Position numbers and translations under genes: made by a program
The notes under the pieces: generated by a model
What the model saw: only the letters and a program-made list of their open reading frames with translations
Told to the model about the DNA's origin: nothing
Databases searched by the model: none
In this document: piece by piece, positions 1 through 8,106 of the stretch
How the letters are laid out: every line of letters begins with the position of its first letter
How positions within the stretch are numbered: position 1 is the first letter of the stretch
Source of the DNA: Nocardia araoensis NBRC 100135
Lineage (GTDB): Bacteria; Actinomycetota; Actinomycetes; Mycobacteriales; Mycobacteriaceae
Length of the DNA stretch: 64,000 nt
Reading direction: 5' to 3'
NCBI RefSeq assembly: GCF_000308435.1
Contig: NZ_BAFR01000131.1
Location: forward strand, 1-64,000

Positions 1-1063
1 CGAGCTGGACGGCCGCGACGGCGCCGAATCCGCTGCGCACCTCGGCGACCCTGGGATGTTCGGCGAGCGCCGCCAGCTGATCGTGCAGGGTGGCTTCCAG
101 GCGCAGAGCGGCAGCGAGCAGGTCTTCCCGCTCGACGATGTCGAGATTCGCCAACGCGGCGGCCGCCGCGCCCGCATGGCCGCCGTAGGTGTAGCCGTGC
201 CGCCACCACACCCCGCCGGCGAAGAACGGCTCCGCCACGCGCGGAGCGGCGAAGACCGCGCCCATCGGGAGATAGCCGGAGGTCAGTCCCTTCGCGGTGG
301 TCATCAGGTCGGGTTCGAGCGCGAGCCGGGACGAGGCGAACCACGCTCCGCCGATACGGCCGAAACCGGTGACCACTTCGTCGGCGACGAACAGGATGTC
401 GTGGTCGCGGCAGATCCGGCGCACCTCGGCGAGGTAACCCTCCGGGGGCGGATACACACCGCCCGCACCGATGACGGGCTCGCAGAAGAACGCGGCGATC
501 CGTTCGGCGCCCACCTCCTCGATCAAGGCGAGCAGGGCTTTCGCGTCATCCCACTCGATGGTTCGGGCCGCGGGCATCAACTCGCCGTAGCCCTCGCGGT
601 TGCCCGGGAGGCCACCCAGCGCCGTGCCGCCGACATGCATGCCGTGATAGGCCATGCGCCGCCCGACCACGAGCGTCTTGCCGGGCTGTCCGAGTTCGTG
701 CCAGTAGCGGCGGGCCAGCTTGGTCGCGGTGTCGACGGAGTCGGAGCCGCCCGAGGTGAAGAAGATCTTGCTGCCGGGCACCGGCGCGAGCCCGGCCAGC
801 CGCTCGGCGAGCTCCAGGGTGGCGGGCTCGGTGATGTCACCGAAATTGGAGTAGTGCGCGATCGTGCGCAGCTGGGCGGCCACCGCGTCGGCGATCTCGC
901 CGCGTCCGTGGCCCACGTTGGCGAACCACAGGCCCGCGGTCGCGTCCAGGTAGCGATTGCCCTCCCGGTCGAAGACGTAGGCGCCGTCCCCGCGGGCGAC
1001 CACGAACGCTCCGTCCCGCTCGACGGCGCCCATGTCGGCGAAGCCATGCCATAGCGCGTTCAT
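1..1063 (-). CDS. Class III PLP aminotransferase, 3' end outside the window
   Basis: The reading frame starts at the ATG whose first base is 1063, behind a GGTGGAGG ribosome site, and stays open to the left edge, so the C-terminus is missing (about 354 residues present). The translated product carries the hallmarks of fold-type I class III aminotransferases: an early GNRYLDATAGLWFANVGHG block, the aspartate of FVADEVVTGFGR that contacts the pyridine nitrogen, and the lysine of TTAKGLTSGYLPMGAV that forms the Schiff base with pyridoxal phosphate. The family moves amino groups from omega-amino donors (such as beta-alanine, GABA, putrescine or taurine) to a keto acid; the substrate cannot be read from sequence. 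It is divergently arranged from hrpA, about 210 bp away. Nothing nearby points to a pathway. Confidence 0.9.
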   Translation of the reverse strand, partial: MNALWHGFADMGAVERDGAFVVARGDGAYVFDREGNRYLDATAGLWFANVGHGRGEIADAVAAQLRTIAHYSNFGDITEPATLELAERLAGLAPVPGSKIFFTSGGSDSVDTATKLARRYWHELGQPGKTLVVGRRMAYHGMHVGGTALGGLPGNREGYGELMPAARTIEWDDAKALLALIEEVGAERIAAFFCEPVIGAGGVYPPPEGYLAEVRRICRDHDILFVADEVVTGFGRIGGAWFASSRLALEPDLMTTAKGLTSGYLPMGAVFAAPRVAEPFFAGGVWWRHGYTYGGHAGAAAAALANLDIVEREDLLAAALRLEATLHDQLAALAEHPRVAEVRSGFGAVAAVQL

Positions 1064-1236
1064 GCCTCCACCTTTGCCGGTTCCCCCGCCGCGGTCCATA
1101 CCCGCGAACCCGCACCGCTCCGCGAATCAGGGCCCGGCACCGTGTGCAGCGCGCTGACCCGCACATATCCGGGTGCCGCACCGCTCGGGCGCCCCCACCA
1201 GCTCCCCTCGGCTACCGGCCGCACCGCCTGCCGGAA

Positions 1237-1254
1237 AAATCCGCTGGCGGATTT
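1237..1254. repeat. 8-bp inverted repeat upstream of hrpA
   Basis: AAATCCGC and GCGGATTT face each other across two bases, ending 19 bases before the hrpA start codon. A TAGGCT hexamer (1258-1263) follows directly and could serve as a -10 element for a very short-leader transcript. The repeat could be an operator overlapping that promoter or a chance palindrome; it has no T-run of an intrinsic terminator. Confidence 0.4.
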
Positions 1255-1273
1255 CGCTAGGCTGGTCGATGCA

Positions 1274-4200
1274 ATGACCAGGACAGCCGCCACCGATCTC
1301 CGCGACCTTCGCACCCGCCTGGCGAATCTCTCCCTTCGCGACGAACACCGGTTGCGGCGCAGGCTCGACAAGGCCCGCGGCGGCGATCTGGGCGCGGTAG
1401 AGGCCGAGATCACGGCGGCCGAACTGCGCGTCGAGGCGCGGCGCGCGGCGGTGCCGGAGATCCGCTACCCGGAACAGCTGCCGGTCACCGCCCGCCGCGA
1501 GGACATCGCCGCGGCCATCGCCGAGCACCAGGTGGTCATCGTCGCCGGTGAGACCGGCTCCGGCAAGACCACGCAGATCCCGAAGATCTGCCTCGAACTC
1601 GGCCGCGGCATCCGCGGCACCATCGGGCACACTCAACCCCGCAGGCTGGCGGCGCGCACCGTGGCCGAGCGCATCGCCGAAGAACTGGGCACCGAACTCG
1701 GCGACGTGGTCGGCTACACGGTGCGGTTCACCGACCACGCCTCCGAGCACACCTTGATCAAGCTGATGACCGACGGCATCCTGCTCGCCGAGATCCAGCG
1801 CGACCGGCTGCTGCGACGCTACGACACGATCATCATCGACGAGGCGCACGAACGCAGTCTCAACATCGACTTCCTGCTCGGCTACCTCAAGCAGCTGCTG
1901 CCCCGCAGGCCCGATCTCAAGGTGATCATCACCTCGGCGACCATCGATCCCGAACTGTTCGCCCGGCATTTCGCGGACGAACACGGCACGCCCGCACCGA
2001 TCGTCGAGGTCTCCGGGCGCTCGTATCCGGTGGAGATCCGCTACCGGCCGCTCGCGCTGGAGTTACCGAGCGTCGCCGAGGACGAAGACGACGAGGACAC
2101 GCGCATCGTCGACCGGGACCCGGTGGACGCCATCGGCGACGCGGTGACCGAGCTGTTCGCCGCGGGCGACGGCGACGTGCTGGTGTTCCTGTCCGGCGAG
2201 CGCGAGATCCGCGACACCGCGGACGCGCTGCGCGATCTGAAGCTGCCGCGCACCGAGATCCTCCCGCTGTACGCCCGGCTGTCCACCGCCGAACAGCATC
2301 GCGTGTTCGCCCCGCACACCGGACGCCGGGTGGTGCTCGCGACGAACGTCGCGGAGACCTCGCTCACGGTGCCCGGCATCCGGTACGTCGTCGACCCCGG
2401 CACCGCGCGGATCTCGCGCTATTCCATGCGGACCAAGGTGCAGCGGCTGCCGATCGAACCGGTGTCCCAGGCATCGGCGCGGCAGCGCTCCGGGCGGTGT
2501 GGTCGCGTCGCCGACGGCATCTGCATCCGGCTGTACTCGGAGGACGACTTCGAATCCAGGCCCACGTTCACCGATCCGGAGATCCTGCGCACCAACCTGG
2601 CCGCGGTCATCCTGCAGATGACCGCGCTCGGACTCGGCGACATCGAGAACTTCCCGTTCGTGGAGGCGCCGGATCGGCGCGCGATCCGCGACGGCGTCGC
2701 CCTGCTCGAGGAACTCGGCGCACTCGCGCGCCGGGACGGCGCGGCCCGGGCGAGTGGCGACGACGCCGCACTGTCGCTGACGCCGATCGGCCGCGAGATG
2801 GCGCAGTTGCCGGTCGATCCGCGGATGGCGCGGATGCTGGTCGAGGCGCAGCGCACCGGTTGCCTGGCCGACGTTCTGGTGATCGTCGCGGCGCTGTCGA
2901 TCCAGGACGTCCGCGAGCGTCCCGCCGAACAGCAGCAGGCAGCCGATACCAAGCACGCCCGCTTCACCGTGGACGGTTCCGATTTCCTGGCCTACCTGCG
3001 CCTGTGGGAGTACCTCGGCGGACAGCGCAAGTCGTTGTCATCCAATCAGTTCCGGCGCCTGTGCCGGGAGGAGTTCCTGCACTACCTGCGAATTCGGGAG
3101 TGGCAGGATCTGCACGGCCAACTGCGCACGATCACCAGGGGCCTCGGCTGGTCCACGCGGGCGGAGGGTTCGGCGGACGGCGCGGAACCGGGCGGGGCCG
3201 AAGCGGCGGCACCGGATCGCAAGTCCGGCAACAGGTCACGCCGACGTCGCGGCGGTGACGGCCGCGCCGGCTCCGAACGTGGCAGATCCGCCACCGCAGC
3301 CGTCGTGGACAGCGACGGACTCCCCTGGGATGCCACGTCCATCCATCAGGCGCTGCTGGCGGGCATGCTGTCGCACATCGGCGTCCGCGAAGCGGAAAGC
3401 CGGGAATTCCTCGGCGCCCGCAATGCCAAATTCATGATCTTCCCCGGTTCGTCGCTGGCGAAGAAGCCGCCCCGCTGGGTGATGGCCGCCGAACTGGTCG
3501 AGACGTCGCGGCTGTGGGGCCGGATGGCCGCGAAGATCGAGCCCGAATGGGCCGAGCGGCTAGCGGGCGACCTCGTCAAGCGCACCTACTCCGAACCGCA
3601 CTGGTCGGCCAAGCGAGGCTCGGCGCGCGCCTACGAACGGGTGACGTTGTACGGGATCCCGCTGGTCACCGGCAGGCCAGTGGACTACGGCCGCATCGAC
3701 CCCGAACTGTCGCGCGAGTTGTTCATCCGCCATGCCCTGGTGCAGGGCGAATGGCAGACCCGGCACGAGTTCTTCCACCGCAATCGCGCGCTGCTCGACG
3801 ATGTCGCCGACCTGGAGCACCGCGCCCGCCGCCGCGACATCCTGGTCGACGACGAGGTGCTGTTCGAGTTCTACGACAAGCGCCTGCCCGCCGACATCGT
3901 CTCGGTGCGGCACTTCGACAGCTGGTGGCGCACCGCACGCCGGGAAGACCCGGCTCAGCTGGACTTCTCCACCTCCACCGTGGTCAACGAGGGCGCGGCC
4001 GCGCTGGACCCGGCGGCCTTCCCCGACTCGTGGCGGCAGGGCGAACTCAGTTTTCCGCTCTCCTACCAGTTCGAACCGGGCAACGAGGACGACGGTGTGA
4101 CCGTGCGGATCCCGGTGGAACAGCTCGCCCACGTCCGCGCCGTCGGTTTCGATTGGCTGGTGCCGGGCATGCGCGACGAGCTGGCCGCGGCGATGATCAA

Positions 4201-5377
4201 GACATTGCCGAAGACGTTGCGGCGCAGCGTCGTTCCCGCCCCCGATTTCGCGGCCGCCGCGTTGGCGGCGCTCACCCCCCGTGCGGAGCCGCTGCGCGCC
4301 GGGCTGGCGCGCGAGCTGTCCCGGCTCGGCTCGGTTTCCATCGCACCCACCGACTTCGATCTCTCCGCACTGCCCGACCACCTGCGCATGACCTTCGCGG
4401 CCGTCGGGGACGACGGTGCCACGCTCGCCCGCGGCAAGAGTCTCACCGCGCTGAAAACGCAACTGGCCGAACAGGTCTCCGCCTCGGTTGCCCGAGCCAC
4501 CGCGGGCGCGGAACGCCCGCCGGCCACCGTGTGGACCTCGGAATCGCTCGGCGTCATCGCGCCGACGGTGCGGCGAGAGGTCGCGGGGCAGACCGTCACC
4601 GGATACCCGGCGCTCGTCGCCGAAGGGGACGGCGTGGCGGTTCGGGTGCTCAGCTCCCCCGCGGAGCAGGCCGCCGCCATGCGCCTCGGCACCAGGGCAC
4701 TGCTGCTGCACGCACTGCCCACCTCGGTCCGCTCCGCGACCGCGGGCATGTCACCCGCCGACCGCCTCGCCCTGAGCCAGAATCCGTACGGCTCGCTGGA
4801 GGCGCTGCTCGAGGACTGCCGTGCGGCCGCCGCCGACGAACTGCTCGCGGCCGCGGGCGGGCCGGTACACGACCCGGCGGAGTTCGACGCGCTCGTCGCC
4901 CGGATCAGGCCCGATTTCGCCGCCACCGTCGCTCGCTTCGTACGCGTGGTTGTGCCGATTCTCGCCGGCGCACACCAGGTCTCCGCGGCGCTGGAGCGAA
5001 CGAGCGAGCGCGACATCGCCGACGACGTCCGTCACCAGCTCGACAACCTGGTGTTCCGCGGCTTCGTGTCCGAGACGGGCGCGGCCCGGCTGCGTGAGCT
5101 GCCCCGCTATCTTCAAGCCGCGGTGGCGCGGCTGGAGGCGCTGCCCGGCTCCGCCGTTCGCGATCGGCAAGGCATGGCCGAACTCGATCGGGTACTGGCC
5201 GCATACGACCGCCTGGTCGCGTCGCTACCGGAGAACCGCAGGCATGCGCCCGCCGTCACCGAGATCTGGTGGATGATCGAGGAATTCCGGGTCAGCCTGT
5301 TCGCGCAGAAGCTCGGCACCCCATTCCCGGTATCGGCCAAGCGCATCGAGAAGGCGATCGCCGCCGTCCGGCGCTGA
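1274..5377 (+). CDS. hrpA: ATP-dependent RNA helicase HrpA (DEAH box)
   Basis: A 1367-residue DEAH/RHA superfamily 2 helicase. Motif I GETGSGKTT lies near residue 92, motif II DEAH near 190, motif III SAT near 221 and motif VI QRSGRCGR near 405; the helicase-associated and OB-type domains and a long DUF3418-type C-terminal region follow. E. coli HrpA (about 1300 residues) uses ATP to resolve stalled or collided ribosomes and processes fimbrial mRNA; the same role is inferred here. I chose the ATG at 1274 because MTRTAATDLRDLRTRLANLS aligns with the usual HrpA N-terminus, while an upstream extension to 1142 has no family counterpart. No strong ribosome site precedes it, so a near-leaderless mRNA is possible. 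A low-complexity basic insert, rich in Gly, Ala and Arg, covers about residues 630-680. Its stop lies one base from the stop of convergent nrdR. Confidence 0.95.
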   Translation: MTRTAATDLRDLRTRLANLSLRDEHRLRRRLDKARGGDLGAVEAEITAAELRVEARRAAVPEIRYPEQLPVTARREDIAAAIAEHQVVIVAGETGSGKTTQIPKICLELGRGIRGTIGHTQPRRLAARTVAERIAEELGTELGDVVGYTVRFTDHASEHTLIKLMTDGILLAEIQRDRLLRRYDTIIIDEAHERSLNIDFLLGYLKQLLPRRPDLKVIITSATIDPELFARHFADEHGTPAPIVEVSGRSYPVEIRYRPLALELPSVAEDEDDEDTRIVDRDPVDAIGDAVTELFAAGDGDVLVFLSGEREIRDTADALRDLKLPRTEILPLYARLSTAEQHRVFAPHTGRRVVLATNVAETSLTVPGIRYVVDPGTARISRYSMRTKVQRLPIEPVSQASARQRSGRCGRVADGICIRLYSEDDFESRPTFTDPEILRTNLAAVILQMTALGLGDIENFPFVEAPDRRAIRDGVALLEELGALARRDGAARASGDDAALSLTPIGREMAQLPVDPRMARMLVEAQRTGCLADVLVIVAALSIQDVRERPAEQQQAADTKHARFTVDGSDFLAYLRLWEYLGGQRKSLSSNQFRRLCREEFLHYLRIREWQDLHGQLRTITRGLGWSTRAEGSADGAEPGGAEAAAPDRKSGNRSRRRRGGDGRAGSERGRSATAAVVDSDGLPWDATSIHQALLAGMLSHIGVREAESREFLGARNAKFMIFPGSSLAKKPPRWVMAAELVETSRLWGRMAAKIEPEWAERLAGDLVKRTYSEPHWSAKRGSARAYERVTLYGIPLVTGRPVDYGRIDPELSRELFIRHALVQGEWQTRHEFFHRNRALLDDVADLEHRARRRDILVDDEVLFEFYDKRLPADIVSVRHFDSWWRTARREDPAQLDFSTSTVVNEGAAALDPAAFPDSWRQGELSFPLSYQFEPGNEDDGVTVRIPVEQLAHVRAVGFDWLVPGMRDELAAAMIKTLPKTLRRSVVPAPDFAAAALAALTPRAEPLRAGLARELSRLGSVSIAPTDFDLSALPDHLRMTFAAVGDDGATLARGKSLTALKTQLAEQVSASVARATAGAERPPATVWTSESLGVIAPTVRREVAGQTVTGYPALVAEGDGVAVRVLSSPAEQAAAMRLGTRALLLHALPTSVRSATAGMSPADRLALSQNPYGSLEALLEDCRAAAADELLAAAGGPVHDPAEFDALVARIRPDFAATVARFVRVVVPILAGAHQVSAALERTSERDIADDVRHQLDNLVFRGFVSETGAARLRELPRYLQAAVARLEALPGSAVRDRQGMAELDRVLAAYDRLVASLPENRRHAPAVTEIWWMIEEFRVSLFAQKLGTPFPVSAKRIEKAIAAVRR

Positions 5378-5378
5378 G

Positions 5379-5849
5379 TCAGTCGGCGGCCGACAACGCT
5401 TCCGCGCGCGCCCGGCGCATATCCCGGATCTCGCGTTCGAAGTCCTCGGCCGAGGTGAACGACCGGTAGACCGAGGCGAAGCGCAGGTAGGCCACCTCGT
5501 CCAGATCACGCAGCGGGCCGAGGATGGCCAGACCCACCTCGTGACTGGGCACCTCGGGAGAGCCCTTCGCCCGCACGGCGTCTTCCACCTGCTGGGCGAG
5601 CAGGTTCAGCGCATCGTCGTCGACCTCGCGGCCTTGACAGGCCCGGCGCACACCCCGGATCACCTTCTCGCGGCTGAACGGCTCGGTGACGCCGCTACGC
5701 TTGACCACCGACAGGATGGCCGTCTCCACCGTGGTGAACCGCCGTCCACATTGCGGGCAGGCGCGACGGCGGCGGATGGCCGCGCCTTCGTCGGCCTCGC
5801 GCGAGTCCACCACCCGGGAGTCGGGGTGTCGGCAGTACGGGCAATGCAT
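5379..5849 (-). CDS. nrdR: Transcriptional repressor NrdR of ribonucleotide reductase genes
   Basis: This 156-residue protein has the exact NrdR layout: an N-terminal zinc ribbon with C3, C6, C31 and C34 (MHCPYC and CPQCGRRF), then an ATP-cone domain that senses ATP/dATP, with the conserved [14 protein letters not shown] segment. NrdR binds paired NrdR boxes upstream of ribonucleotide reductase operons and represses them when dATP is high. The start MHCPYC at 5849 is fixed by the family; the frame stays open further upstream but that part is not NrdR-like. It converges on hrpA with one base between the stop codons. Placement near lexA is the same as in mycobacteria. I saw no NrdR box in its own upstream region. 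Confidence 0.96.
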   Translation of the reverse strand: MHCPYCRHPDSRVVDSREADEGAAIRRRRACPQCGRRFTTVETAILSVVKRSGVTEPFSREKVIRGVRRACQGREVDDDALNLLAQQVEDAVRAKGSPEVPSHEVGLAILGPLRDLDEVAYLRFASVYRSFTSAEDFEREIRDMRRARAEALSAAD

Positions 5850-6057
5850 CCGAGAAATCCTTCGTCGATGCGCGTGCTCGCGTCCGGACCGGGCGCCGAT
5901 CGCGCGGCGATCGGTCCGGCGAGCCCGTGTACAGAGGTCTATACCCCGGCACCAGACATTCCTCGTACGACACGCGGAACACCTGCATAACACTTCGAGG
6001 ATACCCGTCCGAGTTTCCGGTTTGTCGCACTCACCCCGGCTACCGGACGGGGCTCGG

Positions 6058-7311
6058 TCAACCGGAGATCTGCCAGTGCGCGGTCAAGTCCGCCAGCAGG
6101 TCCGGCAACCGGGCGGCCAGGCGACCGCGGGCGAGCTTGTTCCAGAACGCCTCGCCGAGGACTGCGCCGGCCGCGACGGGATCGGTCTCCATATCGATGT
6201 GGCGGGGCACCAGATCACCGGTGATGTAGTTCCATCGGGTATCGCGGTCGGCCCAGTTGAAGGCGGGCAATGGCACGCGCAGCTCGAGGTTGCGGCCTCC
6301 TATCTCGGCGCTGACCACCGTCGGGGCGAACACGCCCGGCGCGCGAACGCCCGGAACAGCGGGTTTGCCCGCGACGGTGCTGACGTAGGTGAGCACGCGG
6401 CCGATCGGCGCACGGCCCGCCGAGGTCTCGTCCCACTGGTCGGCCACGACGTGGTTCTGCTCCCGATCGGTCATTCGGACCAGCGCGTCGACAAGGCCGT
6501 CCCGGGTACCCGAGGCGATCGACCGCCAGGCGGTGTGGATGTCGTCGTCGAGCACCCCGGCCGCCCGCATCTCATCGATCCCGCGCATGCCGAGCGCGAC
6601 GTAGGCCTCGTGCATCGGCACCAGATCCGTGAAGATGTGCTTCTGCATGATCATCAGGCGCGTCTGGTACCAGGCGACGTCCGCCGCGGTGAGGCGGGAC
6701 CCCTCGGTGGCGAGCAGCCGGATGTCCTCCGGCAGCGCGCGCGCCAATTCCGGTGGGGTGGCGCGCAGGAGCTCGGCGACCGTGTCGCCGAGCTGATGGA
6801 TGCCCGGCACGTCCAGGACGGCGCCGGCGTCGCTCATGTCGAAGAAGCCGGAGGCGAACGATCCACCCGCGATCCCGGCGAGCCCCGCCCAGTAGAACTC
6901 CGGGTGCTGCGTGGCCAGCCGCAGGTAGTTGACGTAGACCTGATTGAAGGTGCGTTCGTTCGCGCGCGGGCCGCGACCGGGATCCCACGCCGCCACGTCG
7001 ATGTCGGCGTTGCGGGTGGCGACCACCAGCCAGTACTGATGCAGCAGCGTGGCGTACCGGCGCGGTGCCACGCCATCGGCCCGCGCCTGGCGCAACGCCT
7101 CCGCGAGTTCGGATTCGTCCAGCGGCAGAGAGGAATTGAGCCCGCCCGGCCCCGCACCGTCGCCGTTGACGGACGGGAGGTCGAGATATGGCGCGTAGGC
7201 GGGTTCCGCCCTGGCGACGACTGCCGTGCCGAGCCCGAAGACCAGACAGAGGGACAAGGCGGCCACGCGGGTGAAGACCCGAACCGAGCGGCCGGCGGTG
7301 CGGAGTGTCAT
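6058..7311 (-). CDS. Secreted protein of unknown function
   Basis: A 417-residue protein that I do not recognise as a characterised family. The first 35 residues form a classical signal peptide: basic start, hydrophobic core ([17 protein letters not shown]), and an ARAEPA region that fits signal peptidase I cleavage. The mature part is soluble, mixed alpha/beta in composition, without Cys pairs, repeats or known catalytic motifs; it has several Trp/Tyr-rich stretches such as [11 protein letters not shown] and [18 protein letters not shown]. It stands alone between nrdR and the lexA-side membrane gene, on their strand. An AACNNGTT-type palindrome 60 bp upstream suggests TetR-family (perhaps KstR-like) control. 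No Shine-Dalgarno sequence is obvious at the ATG. Homologues in Nocardia are expected but I cannot check. Confidence 0.75.
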   Translation of the reverse strand: MTLRTAGRSVRVFTRVAALSLCLVFGLGTAVVARAEPAYAPYLDLPSVNGDGAGPGGLNSSLPLDESELAEALRQARADGVAPRRYATLLHQYWLVVATRNADIDVAAWDPGRGPRANERTFNQVYVNYLRLATQHPEFYWAGLAGIAGGSFASGFFDMSDAGAVLDVPGIHQLGDTVAELLRATPPELARALPEDIRLLATEGSRLTAADVAWYQTRLMIMQKHIFTDLVPMHEAYVALGMRGIDEMRAAGVLDDDIHTAWRSIASGTRDGLVDALVRMTDREQNHVVADQWDETSAGRAPIGRVLTYVSTVAGKPAVPGVRAPGVFAPTVVSAEIGGRNLELRVPLPAFNWADRDTRWNYITGDLVPRHIDMETDPVAAGAVLGEAFWNKLARGRLAARLPDLLADLTAHWQISG

Positions 7312-7371
7312 GTGCTGAAAAGTCCCGACTTCGTTCGGGCGCTGTTGCCCGGATCACGTTTTCAGCACGGT

Positions 7372-7385
7372 AGCAACACGTTCTA
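7372..7385. promoter_or_regulatory. Possible KstR-type (TetR family) operator
   Basis: AGCAACACGTTCTA matches the published KstR pattern TNNAACNNGTTNNA at all fixed positions but the first. It lies 60 bp upstream of the secreted-protein gene. KstR represses sterol and lipid catabolism genes in mycobacteria and relatives. One site of this length can occur by chance, so this is a candidate only. Confidence 0.3.
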
Positions 7386-7436
7386 GTTTGGCGATCAACA
7401 ATTCCGGTCGCCCAGAGTGGCCGATTTCCCTTGCGC

Positions 7437-7904
7437 TCAACGCGAATTGCCGCTCCCCGGCACGCTCGAGCCATCCACCACCGCCGGTACCGACCGACCG
7501 GGTCCGCCGCCCCACTCACCCGCCCGCACATGCGCCACCGCGATCAGCCCGACCACCGCCGAAGCGGTGAGCAGCGCGGCGACGGCCAAGGCGGCGAACC
7601 CGATCTGCGCCTGCTCGACCCGGCGCATCGGATGTTCGCCACGGGAGCGCCGCCGCGCCGAAGTGCGCGCGCCCCGGTCGTAGGCGACCATGCCCGCGCC
7701 GGGACGCGCGCCGGGCGGGCGCCGGTCGACCGCGGATCGGTGCGCAGGCGTCAGCGCACGCGGGCGCGCGCCGCCGCACAGCAGCCGCCGAGCGCTCTCG
7801 TACCCGAGATCGTCCTGCACCGAAACGGGATCGGCGGCGCGGCGCCCGCCTTCGGCCTCCGCCGCGCCGACGGAACGGGTGACATGGCTGATCGCAGTGC
7901 TCAT
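7437..7904 (-). CDS. Single-pass membrane protein divergent from lexA, Rv2719c-like position without LysM
   Basis: A 155-residue protein preceded by a clear GGAGG site. About 95 basic and disordered N-terminal residues are followed by one transmembrane segment (IGFAALAVAALLTASAVVGLIAV, residues about 101-123) and a short Gly/Ser-rich tail. In mycobacteria this position, divergent from lexA, holds Rv2719c (ChiZ), a damage-induced membrane protein with a C-terminal LysM domain that slows cell division. The N-terminal part here resembles that protein in character, but the LysM domain is absent: the chain ends about 30 residues after the membrane. Three LexA boxes and a RecA-NDp-like motif in the shared intergenic region predict induction by DNA damage. 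A division-inhibitor role is inferred from position and regulation only. Confidence 0.65.
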   Translation of the reverse strand: MSTAISHVTRSVGAAEAEGGRRAADPVSVQDDLGYESARRLLCGGARPRALTPAHRSAVDRRPPGARPGAGMVAYDRGARTSARRRSRGEHPMRRVEQAQIGFAALAVAALLTASAVVGLIAVAHVRAGEWGGGPGRSVPAVVDGSSVPGSGNSR

Positions 7905-7948
7905 CGGACAAACCTCCGTAGTGGGTGCTCCGTCGCCGTTCGAGCCGT

Positions 7949-7964
7949 TCGAACACGTGTTCAG
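7949..7964. promoter_or_regulatory. LexA (SOS) box, gene-7904 side
   Basis: TCGAACACGTGTTCAG fits the mycobacterial SOS box TCGAAC-N4-GTTCGA with two mismatches, both at the outer end of the right half. It is 45 bp from the start codon of the minus-strand membrane gene, where bound LexA would block that promoter. Confidence 0.7.
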
Positions 7965-7986
7965 ACTTCATTCGCTCAAATGTTCG

Positions 7987-8002
7987 AAGAACTGGTGTTC
8001 GA
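7987..8002. promoter_or_regulatory. LexA (SOS) box, middle
   Basis: AAGAACTGGTGTTCGA has a perfect right half GTTCGA and GAAC in the left half, with two mismatches to TCGAAC-N4-GTTCGA. It overlaps one end of the RecA-NDp-like element read on the minus strand. Confidence 0.6.
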
Positions 8003-8025
8003 TTTCTACCACGCCGCGGCGACAA
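8003..8025 (-). promoter_or_regulatory. Partial RecA-NDp-type promoter facing the membrane gene
   Basis: On the minus strand TTGTCG (8020-8025) is followed after 11 bases by TAGAAA (8003-8008). The RecA-NDp consensus TTGTCRGTG-N8-TANNNT has the same spacing; here GTG is CCG and the last base of the -10 element differs. Rv2719c of M. tuberculosis is damage-inducible without RecA, so such a promoter would be expected here. Confidence 0.4.
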
Positions 8026-8050
8026 AGTCAGCCCGAACACCCGACATGCG

Positions 8051-8066
8051 TCGAACAGATGTTTGA
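8051..8066. promoter_or_regulatory. LexA (SOS) box controlling lexA
   Basis: TCGAACAGATGTTTGA matches the SOS box with one mismatch and overlaps the -35 hexamer of the lexA promoter, so LexA would occlude its own promoter. Confidence 0.9.
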
Positions 8067-8091
8067 TCCAACGGCGCGACCGGACTAGATT
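8063..8091 (+). promoter_or_regulatory. lexA promoter
   Basis: TTGATC (8063-8068) and TAGATT (8086-8091) are separated by 17 bases and overlap the LexA box. Transcription would start near 8098, giving a leader of only about 9 bases before the ATG at 8107. Confidence 0.7.
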
Positions 8092-8106
8092 CGAAGGACC
8101 GAAGAC

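Noticed and set aside
3560-4711. Long antisense frame inside hrpA (383 codons)
   Set aside because: It is a shadow of the third-codon GC bias of hrpA: sequence is rich in Arg, Gly, His and Ala with no family match, and the hrpA motifs fix the coding strand.
5850-6057. NrdR box or riboswitch in the gap between nrdR and the secreted-protein gene
   Set aside because: No match to the ACA(C)WATATWT-type NrdR pairs and no B12-box sequence was seen in the 208 bp.
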